Source: JABMQB01 sp964408795
Lineage (GTDB): Bacteria > Bacteroidota > Bacteroidia > Bacteroidales > Prolixibacteraceae
DNA length: 64,000 nt
Assembly: GCA_964408795.1 (NCBI GenBank)
Contig: CAYPAW010000100.1
Coordinates: forward strand, 18,270 to 82,269
Reading direction: 5' to 3'
Position numbers and translations under genes: made by a program. A model generated the notes under the pieces. It worked only from the letters and a program-made list of their open reading frames with translations, was not told the origin of the DNA and searched no databases. Position 1 is the first letter of the stretch. Each line of letters starts with the position of its first letter. Below are positions 1-8,231 of the stretch, piece by piece.

Positions 1-638
1 AACTGGCTATTTCCTACAATATCAACATTCTTACAGGCAGTATGCCGCTGGTGGAGGAGGATACCCTCTACAATGTGGGGTATCTGTGCAAACGAAACGG
101 AGCGTATGAACCGTATATCAAACTTCATGTAACTCCCGATGAATCGAAAATATGGGGTATGAAAGGAGGTTCGGTTTTGAAAGCTTATGATACCGATTGC
201 GGAAAAATTGGCGTTTTAATCTGTTACGATGTGGAATTTCCGGAACTGGGGCGGATACTGGCAGATCAGGGGATGGATATTCTGTTTGTACCGTTTCTTA
301 CCGACACCCAGAATAGATACTCCAGGGTCCGGTATTGTGCCCAGGCACGAGCCATTGAAAACGAATGTTATGTAGCGATAGCCGGATCGGTGGGGAATCT
401 GCCAAAAGTGAAAAATATGGATATTCAGTTTGCCCAATCCATGGTTTTCTCCCCCTGTGATTTTGCTTTTCCAACAAACGGGATCAAAGCAGAAGCGACT
501 CCAAACACGGAAATGATCCTCATTGCGGATATTGATCTGAGCCTTCTGAAGGAATTGCACAATTATGGAAGTGTGAGGAATCTGAAAGACAGACGGAAAG
601 ACTTGTATGAAGTTTGCCTGAAAAATGCAATATCCTGA
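1..638 (+). CDS. Carbon-nitrogen hydrolase (nitrilase) domain, C-terminal part of a larger protein
   Basis: The reading frame is already open at the left edge (codons run from base 3), so the N-terminus lies outside the window. The visible part has the nitrilase-fold catalytic Lys in YIKLHVTP and the nucleophilic Cys in GVLICYDVEFPE; the catalytic Glu would be upstream. The C-terminal stretch LHNYGSVRNLKDRRKDLY resembles the GNAT-nitrilase fusion proteins of the YhcX type, so a GNAT domain may precede it. The reaction is amide or nitrile C-N hydrolysis on an unknown substrate. It sits 125 bp before an arginine decarboxylase, which makes an amidase role in agmatine or carbamoylputrescine metabolism possible but unproven. 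Confidence 0.85.
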   Translation, partial: LAISYNINILTGSMPLVEEDTLYNVGYLCKRNGAYEPYIKLHVTPDESKIWGMKGGSVLKAYDTDCGKIGVLICYDVEFPELGRILADQGMDILFVPFLTDTQNRYSRVRYCAQARAIENECYVAIAGSVGNLPKVKNMDIQFAQSMVFSPCDFAFPTNGIKAEATPNTEMILIADIDLSLLKELHNYGSVRNLKDRRKDLYEVCLKNAIS

Positions 639-763
639 AAAAATCTTTTTAATTTTATCCCGCCGAAAGAGACCGTATTTTATTTATCCAGGAATAGCCG
701 GATCCGGTGATTTTACAGGATGAACAATCAGGGGCCTTATAATTGCAATAAACCGTATGCACA

Positions 764-2173
764 ATGAAGAATTCATATTTTGACCTGATCGAACAAAGTT
801 ACTACTTTCCGCAGGATGGTTTTGATCTGATGGATGACTATCTCACCTTTCACGGGCTTTCGTTGAAGTACTTGATTGATGCCTATGATACTCCTTTCAA
901 GCTGGTCTATCTCCCCAGGATCGGAGAACAGATCAAACGCGCCCGGAATCTTTTCAACAGAGCAATTAAGGCCAACAATTACCGCGGGAAATATCATTTC
1001 TGTTACTGTACCAAGTGCAACCATTTCTACCATATGATCAGCAAGGCACTGAGTTACAAAGTGAACCTGGAAACATCCTCTTCTTTTGATATCGACCTGA
1101 TTGAAAAACTCTATAAAAACGGAGAGTTGGATAAACAACGGATTATCCTTCATAACGGATACAAAACCGACGATTACATAACCAAAATTATCAATCTCCA
1201 GAAAAAAGGATTCAACCATTTAATGGTCATCCTCGACAGCAAAAAAGAGCTTTCCCGGATTGTTGAAATGGCCGGCAACGAAACTTTAACCATCGGCATC
1301 CGGATGGCCATCGATGAAGAACCTCAGTCGGCCTATTATACTTCCAGACTCGGAATGCGCCATTCAGAGATTATTGACTTCTACAATAAGGAGATCAAGG
1401 ACAATCCGAATATCCGGTTGAAAATGCTTCATTTTTTTGTGGATTCAGGAATCAAAGACAGCATCTACTACTGGGGTGAGTTTCAGAAAGCCGTCCGACT
1501 TTATATCGAATTGAAAAAATGCAGCCCTACGCTTGATTCCTTGAATCTTGGAGGGGGATTCCCCATCCGGAATCATCTTGGATTTGAATACGACTATGAA
1601 TACATGATCCGGGAGATTGTGAAGAATATCAAAGAGATGTGCAATGCCGAGAAGGTTCAGGAACCAAATATTTATACCGAGTTCGGGAAATATACCGTAG
1701 GTGAAAGCGGAGCAATTATTTTCAAGGTGATTGAACAAAAACAACAGAACGACAATGAATTGTGGTATATTATCGATAACAGCTTGATGAACACCATTCC
1801 CGATGCCTGGTCGATCCATGAAAAATTCATTCTCCTTCCGGTGAATAAGTGGGGCAATGAATACGCCAAGGTCAACATCGGAGGGATCAGCTGTGATCAT
1901 TCCGATTATTACAATTCCGAAGATTTCAATCAGCAGATTCTTCTTCCCCGCTTCAAGGACTCGGATAAAGAGCCTCTTTACCTGGGATTTTTTCATACCG
2001 GCGCCTATCAGGATTCGATCAGTGGCTACGGAGGAATCAAGCACTGCCTGATTCCCTCCCCGAAGCATGTGATTGTAGACCGGAATGAAAAAGGAGATTA
2101 CGTGGATTATGTCTACAGGCATGAACAAACCGTAGGAGATATGCTCAATATTTTGGGATATAAAGAGGAATAG
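764..2173 (+). CDS. Arginine decarboxylase-like PLP enzyme (fold type III)
   Basis: This 469-residue cytoplasmic protein is an alanine-racemase-fold decarboxylase of the short Bacteroidota arginine decarboxylase kind. It would convert arginine to agmatine in polyamine synthesis. The PLP lysine is K84 in the YxxKxN-type motif YCTKCN. A phosphate-binding glycine run (LNLGGGFP) lies near residue 260, and a C-terminal beta domain carries GFFHTGAYQDS, the substrate-side segment typical of this fold. It starts at a clear ATG with no competing upstream start. The next gene is deoxyhypusine-synthase-like, which supports a polyamine role. Other amino-acid decarboxylase or epimerase specificities of the same fold cannot be excluded. 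Confidence 0.8.
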   Translation: MKNSYFDLIEQSYYFPQDGFDLMDDYLTFHGLSLKYLIDAYDTPFKLVYLPRIGEQIKRARNLFNRAIKANNYRGKYHFCYCTKCNHFYHMISKALSYKVNLETSSSFDIDLIEKLYKNGELDKQRIILHNGYKTDDYITKIINLQKKGFNHLMVILDSKKELSRIVEMAGNETLTIGIRMAIDEEPQSAYYTSRLGMRHSEIIDFYNKEIKDNPNIRLKMLHFFVDSGIKDSIYYWGEFQKAVRLYIELKKCSPTLDSLNLGGGFPIRNHLGFEYDYEYMIREIVKNIKEMCNAEKVQEPNIYTEFGKYTVGESGAIIFKVIEQKQQNDNELWYIIDNSLMNTIPDAWSIHEKFILLPVNKWGNEYAKVNIGGISCDHSDYYNSEDFNQQILLPRFKDSDKEPLYLGFFHTGAYQDSISGYGGIKHCLIPSPKHVIVDRNEKGDYVDYVYRHEQTVGDMLNILGYKEE

Positions 2174-2282
2174 AGACCCATCAGCATGCGCGTTTCATAA
2201 CCCATGGAAATTGAATGTACATCGATTACACTATATGCCAGAAATACAAAGTATTAAAATGATCTTATACACAGAAAACGAG

Positions 2283-2300
2283 TCCCGATGTACATCGGGA
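2283..2300. repeat. Perfect 18-bp palindrome, copy 1
   Basis: TCCCGATGTACATCGGGA is identical to its own reverse complement. It lies in the 169-bp gap between the arginine decarboxylase and the deoxyhypusine-synthase-like gene. The same TCCCGAT...ATCGGGA arms recur at 4384-4401 and 42143-42158 with different centres, so this is a dispersed family rather than a single operator. Confidence 0.8.
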
Positions 2301-2342
2301 CGGGATTCCTTCTTGCCTATATAAATAAAAAATTTGAATCGT

Positions 2343-3317
2343 ATGAAGAAAAAAGGTCCGGTTTCGGAATTTATGGAGAGGCATTTCACCCATTTTAATG
2401 CGGCAACCGTTGTGGATGCAGCCCGTGCTTATGAAGAGCAATTGAACAAAGGGGCCCGGATGATGGTCACGTTGGCCGGTGCCATGAGTACGGCTGAACT
2501 GGGTAAATCACTGGCTGAAATGATCCGGCAGGATAAAGTACACTGCATCACCTGCACCGGTGCCAACCTCGAAGAGGATGTTTTTAATCTGGTGGCGCAT
2601 GATTTTTATAAACGGGTTCCACATTACCGCGATCTGTCGCCTTCCGATGAAAAAGAGTTACTGGACAGACACTTCAACCGCGTAACCGATACGTGTATTC
2701 CGGAAGAAGAAGCCATGCGCCGGATCGAAGATCACCTCGTGGAGGTATGGGTGAACGCAAAAAAAGAGAACAAGGCCTTCTTCCCCCATGAATATTTTTA
2801 CCAGATCCTGGGCAATGGAACCCTCGAAAAAGCATATCAGATTGATCCCCGTGATTCATGGCTGCTCGAAGCCGCTAAAAAGAACCTGCCCATTATTGTG
2901 CCTGGCTGGGAAGATTCAACCTGTGGGAATTTTTTTGCCGCGCACAGTATCGAACAATTGATCGATCCATCGATTCTGAAAACAGGAATTCATTATATGA
3001 TGTACCTCGCCGACTGGTATACAAAAAATGCGGATCACGGAGTGGGTTTTTTCCAGATCGGAGGAGGCATTGCCGGAGATTTTCCGATCTGTGTGGTTCC
3101 GATGTTGCATCAGGACCTTCAAATGGGAAATGTCCCGGTGTGGTCTTATTTCTGTCAGATTAGTGATTCAACAACCAGCTATGGCTCGTATTCAGGGGCT
3201 GTCCCCAATGAGAAGATTACCTGGGGAAAACTCGGGGAGGATACCCCCCGGTTTATTATTGAATCGGATGCCACCATCGTTGCACCCCTGATCTTCGGCT
3301 ATTTGCTGGGATGGTAA
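2343..3317 (+). CDS. Deoxyhypusine synthase-like aminobutyl transferase
   Basis: This 324-residue protein belongs to the deoxyhypusine synthase family. Bacteria lack eIF5A, and characterised bacterial members make homospermidine or related polyamines by NAD-dependent aminobutyl transfer. The family's active-site lysine is kept: K296 in the segment ITWGKLGEDTP, followed by the C-terminal DATIVAPL signature. Early blocks such as TLAGAMSTAELG and TGANLEEDVFN match the NAD-binding part. The ATG at 2343 is chosen over an in-frame TTG nine bases upstream. It follows an arginine decarboxylase, so agmatine or putrescine is the likely substrate pool. No agmatinase is visible. Confidence 0.85.
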   Translation: MKKKGPVSEFMERHFTHFNAATVVDAARAYEEQLNKGARMMVTLAGAMSTAELGKSLAEMIRQDKVHCITCTGANLEEDVFNLVAHDFYKRVPHYRDLSPSDEKELLDRHFNRVTDTCIPEEEAMRRIEDHLVEVWVNAKKENKAFFPHEYFYQILGNGTLEKAYQIDPRDSWLLEAAKKNLPIIVPGWEDSTCGNFFAAHSIEQLIDPSILKTGIHYMMYLADWYTKNADHGVGFFQIGGGIAGDFPICVVPMLHQDLQMGNVPVWSYFCQISDSTTSYGSYSGAVPNEKITWGKLGEDTPRFIIESDATIVAPLIFGYLLGW

Positions 3318-3419
3318 TCCCTGGATCCTGCCCGGCGCGTGGAAGCTGTTTAGCGGATTCCCGGAAGAAACCCATCCATAATCCATGGAAACGGTATTGG
3401 GAACAGGACCGGAAATCTT

Positions 3420-4340
3420 TTATTTTGTCTGTATTTCGTCGATGGCAGAAACATGAAGTGGTTTGATCTCTTCGCCCCAGTAAATGGTTGTATGCGGAAA
3501 CGGAATTTCGATGTTCCTTTCGTCAAAGGCATATTTTAACCTTTTCCGGTATTCACGTCCTACATTCCACTGCTGGATCGGCTTGGTTTTAATCCGGGCT
3601 TTAATCACAATGGCACTGTCGCCAAATTGTTCCAGACCGAACACCTCAATGGGTTCCAGGATGCTTGGACCGAATTCCGCATCGTTTTGAAGCTCTTCCC
3701 CTACTTTTTTCATGATCTCCATGACCTGGTCGGTGTTTTCCTTATAGGCAACACCGATATCGAAAACCATAGCAGACCACTCCTTGGTCATGTTGGAAAG
3801 GGTGTTGATTTTCCCGTTCTGGAATACATGGACCACTCCCGAAAAATCACGAAGTGTGGTTGTCCTGAGTTCAATGGTTTCAACCAGTCCGCCTGTTCCA
3901 TTGATAACAGCAACATCTCCCTCTCGTATTTGATTTTCCAGGAGCATAAAAAATCCCGATATGAAATCCCTGACCAGTTCCTGGGCACCAAATCCTACGG
4001 CCAGTCCTACAATCCCTGCACTGGCCAGAATGGGCGCAATATCAATACCAAATTTACCCAGAACCGTGATGAAGAATACCAGCCAGAGAATTATTTTAAT
4101 CACACTGTGCAAAATATTCATCAGGGTGTGAACCCTTTTTCCCGATTCATCCGGCTGATCACTCTTTTCCGCCCGTTTGATCAACCGTTTTCGTAACCGG
4201 CTCAAAAAAAAGCGTATGACCCGGAATGCGATCAAAATGATGAATATAGACAGAATCAGCGAGGGCAATTCCGTGATAATCCAACTCTCCAGACTGTCGT
4301 ATGCTTTAACCCAAAATTCGCTGGTAAATAGTTCTTTCAT
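3420..4340 (-). CDS. MscS-family small-conductance mechanosensitive channel
   Basis: This 306-residue inner-membrane protein has three hydrophobic segments (about residues 22-45, 75-95 and 100-125). The pore-lining TM3 is recognisable by its Gly/Ala pattern (ASAGIVGLAVGFGAQELVRD), followed by the MscS beta domain (ENQIREGDVAVING) and an alpha/beta C-terminal domain. Such channels release solutes on hypo-osmotic shock. It is convergent with the deoxyhypusine-synthase-like gene and looks like a housekeeping neighbour, not part of the PUL. Confidence 0.92.
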   Translation of the reverse strand: MKELFTSEFWVKAYDSLESWIITELPSLILSIFIILIAFRVIRFFLSRLRKRLIKRAEKSDQPDESGKRVHTLMNILHSVIKIILWLVFFITVLGKFGIDIAPILASAGIVGLAVGFGAQELVRDFISGFFMLLENQIREGDVAVINGTGGLVETIELRTTTLRDFSGVVHVFQNGKINTLSNMTKEWSAMVFDIGVAYKENTDQVMEIMKKVGEELQNDAEFGPSILEPIEVFGLEQFGDSAIVIKARIKTKPIQQWNVGREYRKRLKYAFDERNIEIPFPHTTIYWGEEIKPLHVSAIDEIQTK

Positions 4341-4383
4341 CCTATTAAAATTATTTGTTTTTAAAGAGTTAGTATGCTTCTAG

Positions 4384-4401
4384 TCCCGATAGCTATCGGG
4401 A
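4384..4401. repeat. Perfect 18-bp palindrome, copy 2
   Basis: TCCCGATAGCTATCGGGA is self-complementary and shares its seven-base arms with the copies at 2283 and 42143. It lies 43 bp upstream of the mscS start codon. The centre differs from copy 1 (GTAC against AGCT) while the arms are kept, consistent with selection for a hairpin or for an inverted-repeat element. Confidence 0.8.
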
Positions 4402-4423
4402 TGAATGATAGCCCTGGGTGTGC

Positions 4424-4653
4424 ATATTAACCATGCTCGTTTCATCCCGCAAGCCATCGCGACCGGGGCTCATGTCATGACGCCACAAATATCGATATTA
4501 TTCTCTCTCCAAGTATAATAGAATTTTTGAATCCTCCAATTTTTTTCATCAATTTTTCATACGATTAAAGTGTTAAATTTCTAAGGTATCATATGGAACT
4601 CGCATAGCTTTAATCATCATCTTAAGTGTAAATATTAACCATGCTCGTTTCAT
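4424..4653. repeat. 22-bp exact direct repeat pair (4424-4445 and 4632-4653)
   Basis: Both copies read ATATTAACCATGCTCG followed by TTTCAT. A related 13-mer (ATGCGCGTTTCAT) is found at about 2185-2197 in another intergenic gap. The copies are 208 bp apart with no gene between them. Function unknown. Confidence 0.7.
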
Positions 4654-4671
4654 ATTTCTTTCATAAAAGCG

Positions 4672-7095
4672 TTAGGGTTGTGTGCTTTTCAATTGAATGG
4701 TTTGTGAAGGCAATCCATCGGAAGTGGCCGTTACAGAAATTCCTCCTTCCTCTTGTGTAGTCCGGATTATGAGCAGGCACATTCCGTTAAATGTTTTTCT
4801 CTGATTGGCTTTAAAAGGTTCCAGGCTTGCCTGGTATCCGTTATCCACGCCGGCTATTGTTCCTTCTCCTTTGACCTCAAAATGGATCAGTTGATCAGCA
4901 TCCGGAACCATAACGCCTTTCTTATCCAGTACTTTAACCGTAATAAAAGAGAGGTCGCGTCCATCGGCACAAAGGATATCCCTGTCGGCTGTTAACTCGA
5001 TGCGAGCCGGTTCAGAAGCGGTGTGAATCTCTTGTTTCTGCACTACCTGGCCGTTTTCCCTTGAAAGGGCCTTAAGCTCTCCCGGTTCATACTTCACGCG
5101 CCACATAACGTGGTATTCTCCGGGTTTCTTTGATTTTCTCCCCAGGGTTTTTCCGTTTAGGAAGAGTTCTACTTCATCGGCTTTGTTGTAATAGGCCCAC
5201 ACGTCGATCGGTTGACCGGGATTCCAGTTCCAGTGAGGGAAAACATGCAATACCGGTGTATTGGTCCACAGGCTTTGGTACAGGAAGTAAGCATCCTTGG
5301 GAAATCCACACAGGTCGATGATCCCGTAATAGGAGCTTCGTGCCGGCCAGTCGAACGGCACCGGTTCACCGAGGTAATCAAATCCCGACCAAATAAACAT
5401 ACCCGAAATAAAATCATGGGCTGATACCACATCCCATGTCTTTTCGTGGGTGGCTCCCCAGTACGCATGAACATGATCGTAAGCCGAAACCGTTAATTCG
5501 GGTGTTGCCCCTTTGACGGGTACATTATGGGCTTCCGGCCACTTCATGATGCTGTCGGAAGGCATCCGGTAATATCCCCGCGTGGAGAGTCCCGAGACAT
5601 TTTCCGATGCCACCATCTTCTCTCCCGGGTAATTTTCGGGAAAAGAAACATACTCGTTGTGTTTGTAATTGAAGCTGATCAAATCCAGGGCTCCCGACTG
5701 CCAGATAAAATTTTTCCGCGGATCCTGCTCTGTGAGGGCACAGGTCACAGGTCGTGAGGAATCCAATTCCTTAACCCTTTGGACCAGTTCCTGGGTAAGA
5801 GCAATCCCTGAGGAGTCGAATTGTTCCCTGATCTCGTTTCCGATGCTCCACACCATCACCGAAGGGTGGTTCCTGTCACGAAGGACCATATCTTTCAGGT
5901 CGCGTTCATGCCACTCCTCCCAGAAAAGATGGTAATCGTAGGTTGTTTTCTTCTTAGCCCACATGTCAAAGGCTTCCACCATAACAAGAAAGCCCATTTC
6001 ATCACACAGGTTGAGAAGTTCCGGTGCCGGTGGATTATGGGCAGTCCGGAGGGCATTGCACCCCATCTTTTTCAGGATCTCCAGTTGCCGCTCGATAGCC
6101 CGGAGGTTTACTGCCGCCCCCAGAGCGCCCAGGTCGTGATGCCTGTTCACACCATGGATTTTTAAAGCCTTCCCATTCAACGAGAACCCTTCTTCTGCAT
6201 CAAACTCAAAAAAACGAATGCCAAAGCGTGTTTCATACCAATCGATCAAAACACCATCGGCATAAACCGTATGAACTGCTTTATACAAAACCGGATCATC
6301 CACCGACCATAATTGAGGTTCTTTTATTTCCAGCGAATCCACAAAGAAAACCTCCGGCTTCACCGGTATCCCGGCGGTTTTGCTTTCAGCAATCCGTTGA
6401 TCTTCTGCATTGTATATCTCATTTTTCACCTCGATTGATTGTACTTCCGGATCCAGGTTTTTGATCGTTAATTCAATTTTTACCGTTGCGGAATGATCCC
6501 CCACACGGGGAGTTGTGATATAGGCTCCCCAATGATCGACATGTGTTTTTTCTGTTTTTATGAGCCATACATTCCGGTATATTCCCGAGCCCGTATACCA
6601 TCTGGCGTTTGGCTGAAGTGAATTATCCACTCTGACGGCCAGTACATTCTTGCCGGGGCCGTAATTCAGGTAGGGAGTAAGGTCATAGCGAAAAGAGCTG
6701 TATCCATAGGGACGAGAGCCCAAATGATGGTTGTTTATCCATACATCGCTGTTCTGATAGACCCCATCGAAATCGATACAAACCTGTTTTTGGGCATCCT
6801 GTTCATCCAGGAAAAACGCTTTCCGGTACCAGCCAATTCCTCCCGGGAGAGCACCTCCCGAAGTACCAGCAGGATTGTCCTCCCTGAAAGCTCCTTCAAT
6901 GCTCCAGTCGTGGGGAAGGGTTAGAATTCTCCATTCCGAATCATCAAAATCCGGATTCTGAGCACCCTGAATATCACCCAGGGCAAATCTCCAGTGTTCT
7001 GTGAAGATCACACGTTGCCGAACAGTTTCCTGTTTCCGGGAACAGGAAATCACCAGGAAAACCAGGAATCCATATGAAAGCATCGATTTCATCAT
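4672..7095 (-). CDS. GH2 glycoside hydrolase lipoprotein (beta-galactosidase/glucuronidase type)
   Basis: This 807-residue retaining exo-glycosidase is anchored by a lipobox Cys18 (LVISC), so it is periplasmic or on the outer membrane. Domain order: GH2 jelly-roll N domain (about 28-180), Ig-like (185-290), TIM barrel (300-580), then DUF4982-like and invasin/Big-like C-terminal domains. The acid/base is E421 in SIGNE and the likely nucleophile is E498 in VASEN. The ATG at 7095 lies one base past the stop of the upstream gene. An upstream TTG at 7161 would run through that gene and is rejected. It is the last gene of a seven-gene operon. The exact sugar (beta-Gal, beta-GlcA or other) cannot be read from the sequence. 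Confidence 0.9.
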   Translation of the reverse strand: MMKSMLSYGFLVFLVISCSRKQETVRQRVIFTEHWRFALGDIQGAQNPDFDDSEWRILTLPHDWSIEGAFREDNPAGTSGGALPGGIGWYRKAFFLDEQDAQKQVCIDFDGVYQNSDVWINNHHLGSRPYGYSSFRYDLTPYLNYGPGKNVLAVRVDNSLQPNARWYTGSGIYRNVWLIKTEKTHVDHWGAYITTPRVGDHSATVKIELTIKNLDPEVQSIEVKNEIYNAEDQRIAESKTAGIPVKPEVFFVDSLEIKEPQLWSVDDPVLYKAVHTVYADGVLIDWYETRFGIRFFEFDAEEGFSLNGKALKIHGVNRHHDLGALGAAVNLRAIERQLEILKKMGCNALRTAHNPPAPELLNLCDEMGFLVMVEAFDMWAKKKTTYDYHLFWEEWHERDLKDMVLRDRNHPSVMVWSIGNEIREQFDSSGIALTQELVQRVKELDSSRPVTCALTEQDPRKNFIWQSGALDLISFNYKHNEYVSFPENYPGEKMVASENVSGLSTRGYYRMPSDSIMKWPEAHNVPVKGATPELTVSAYDHVHAYWGATHEKTWDVVSAHDFISGMFIWSGFDYLGEPVPFDWPARSSYYGIIDLCGFPKDAYFLYQSLWTNTPVLHVFPHWNWNPGQPIDVWAYYNKADEVELFLNGKTLGRKSKKPGEYHVMWRVKYEPGELKALSRENGQVVQKQEIHTASEPARIELTADRDILCADGRDLSFITVKVLDKKGVMVPDADQLIHFEVKGEGTIAGVDNGYQASLEPFKANQRKTFNGMCLLIIRTTQEEGGISVTATSDGLPSQTIQLKSTQP

Positions 7096-7096
7096 T

Positions 7097-8221
7097 CTAA
7101 CGTTCTTTATCCGAGAATGAAAGGGTACTTTTCCCCAGGTCCACCGATGTAGCCAGGGCAATTCCCCTTTGTTCCTCTCTGTTTACGGCGCAATAAAAAT
7201 GATACACTACGCCTTTGTATTTTATCACATACGATTTGTGGGCGAACCAGTTATCGTAAGGTTCCGAGGGGGCGATCAGGTCCGGACCTTTCCATTCGGT
7301 CCAGTTTACAAGATCGTACGAGCAGGCAAACCGGTTAAAGGCATCGTGATCGTTGCGATCGGGCCAGAAAGCCCCGAAATAGAACATCACCCAGAGATCC
7401 CCCATTTTCTGAATGACAGCATCACCGGAGATCCCTTTGTGGTGATTGATTACCGGATCAGTTCCAAACCGTTGCCAGTGAACCATATCCCCGGATACTG
7501 CCATGCCGATCCGTTCGGCACCTCGTGCCGGATTAAGGCTGTCCCCGCGGGCATTGTAATACATAACATACGGATAACCGGTGGTTCTTTCCTCATCCAG
7601 CAAAACCCAGGTTTTATACAGGGTGCTGTTTTCCCACCAGCGTGCATCCTCATCCGTAGCCATCAATACAGGCTCTTCAAAACGCTGCCATTCATGGACC
7701 ATTGAAGGATCCTTTTCAGTCCAGGCCATCCCGATGGAAAGCAATCCCCGTTCATATCCGGTGGAATTTCCACCAAAGTATGGCATCCAGTATTTATCAT
7801 CGGATTTGTGCAACTCATAACTCCCTCCCCATTCCGGATCCTGAAGACCGGGGTATCCTGCCTTTTGATTGGCATCCCAGTCAGAAGAATCCGAAAATGA
7901 CATGATCTTTCCGAGAACATCCCATTGCAGGAGGTCAACACTCCCCGCAAGCCAGGTTTCATAACCTCTGCCATCAAAAACAAAATAGGTCATAAACCAT
8001 TGATTATCCTTCCTGAAAACTGTGGGACAATCTATTTTCAGGGAATCCTGCTCAGGTACTAAAACAAGACCATATTTCCAGGGCGTTTTTATCTCTTCAT
8101 AGATTTCCAGCATTTTTTCTTCCGGCACAGAAACCGGGAAGGATGCATCTTCGGATTTTGATTTGCATCCGGAAAAAAATAGCAACATCACAAGACAATA
8201 TACGATTTCCTTTTTTTTCAT
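7097..8221 (-). CDS. GH43/GH32-like beta-propeller glycosidase lipoprotein
   Basis: This 374-residue lipoprotein (lipobox FFSGC, Cys19) has repeated propeller-blade motifs such as WFMTYFVFDG, VMYYNARGD and LWVMFYFGAF, typical of five-bladed GH43/GH32/GH117-type enzymes. Acidic residues in DCPTVFR and DPEWGGSYEL are candidate catalytic positions. The ATG at 8221 is preferred to the TTG at 8230. It lies 10 bp from the upstream GH2 stop and one base from the next GH2 start, so the three are cotranscribed. I cannot place it in a named subfamily, and the substrate is unknown. Confidence 0.75.
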   Translation of the reverse strand: MKKKEIVYCLVMLLFFSGCKSKSEDASFPVSVPEEKMLEIYEEIKTPWKYGLVLVPEQDSLKIDCPTVFRKDNQWFMTYFVFDGRGYETWLAGSVDLLQWDVLGKIMSFSDSSDWDANQKAGYPGLQDPEWGGSYELHKSDDKYWMPYFGGNSTGYERGLLSIGMAWTEKDPSMVHEWQRFEEPVLMATDEDARWWENSTLYKTWVLLDEERTTGYPYVMYYNARGDSLNPARGAERIGMAVSGDMVHWQRFGTDPVINHHKGISGDAVIQKMGDLWVMFYFGAFWPDRNDHDAFNRFACSYDLVNWTEWKGPDLIAPSEPYDNWFAHKSYVIKYKGVVYHFYCAVNREEQRGIALATSVDLGKSTLSFSDKER

Positions 8222-8231
8222 GGCCGGCAAA

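Larger units (their letters stand above)
4341..4671. other. 331-bp gene-free spacer with palindrome and direct repeat
   Basis: No coding region is supported. The spacer holds the palindrome at 4384-4401 and a 22-bp exact direct repeat (4424-4445 and 4632-4653). It separates the mscS flank from the 3' end of the first PUL operon. No hairpin with a U tract was found for the GH2 gene ending at 4672. Confidence 0.6.

Noticed and set aside
698..707. CCGGATCCGG palindrome upstream of the arginine decarboxylase
   Set aside because: A lone 10-bp palindrome with no second copy or promoter box nearby; probably chance.
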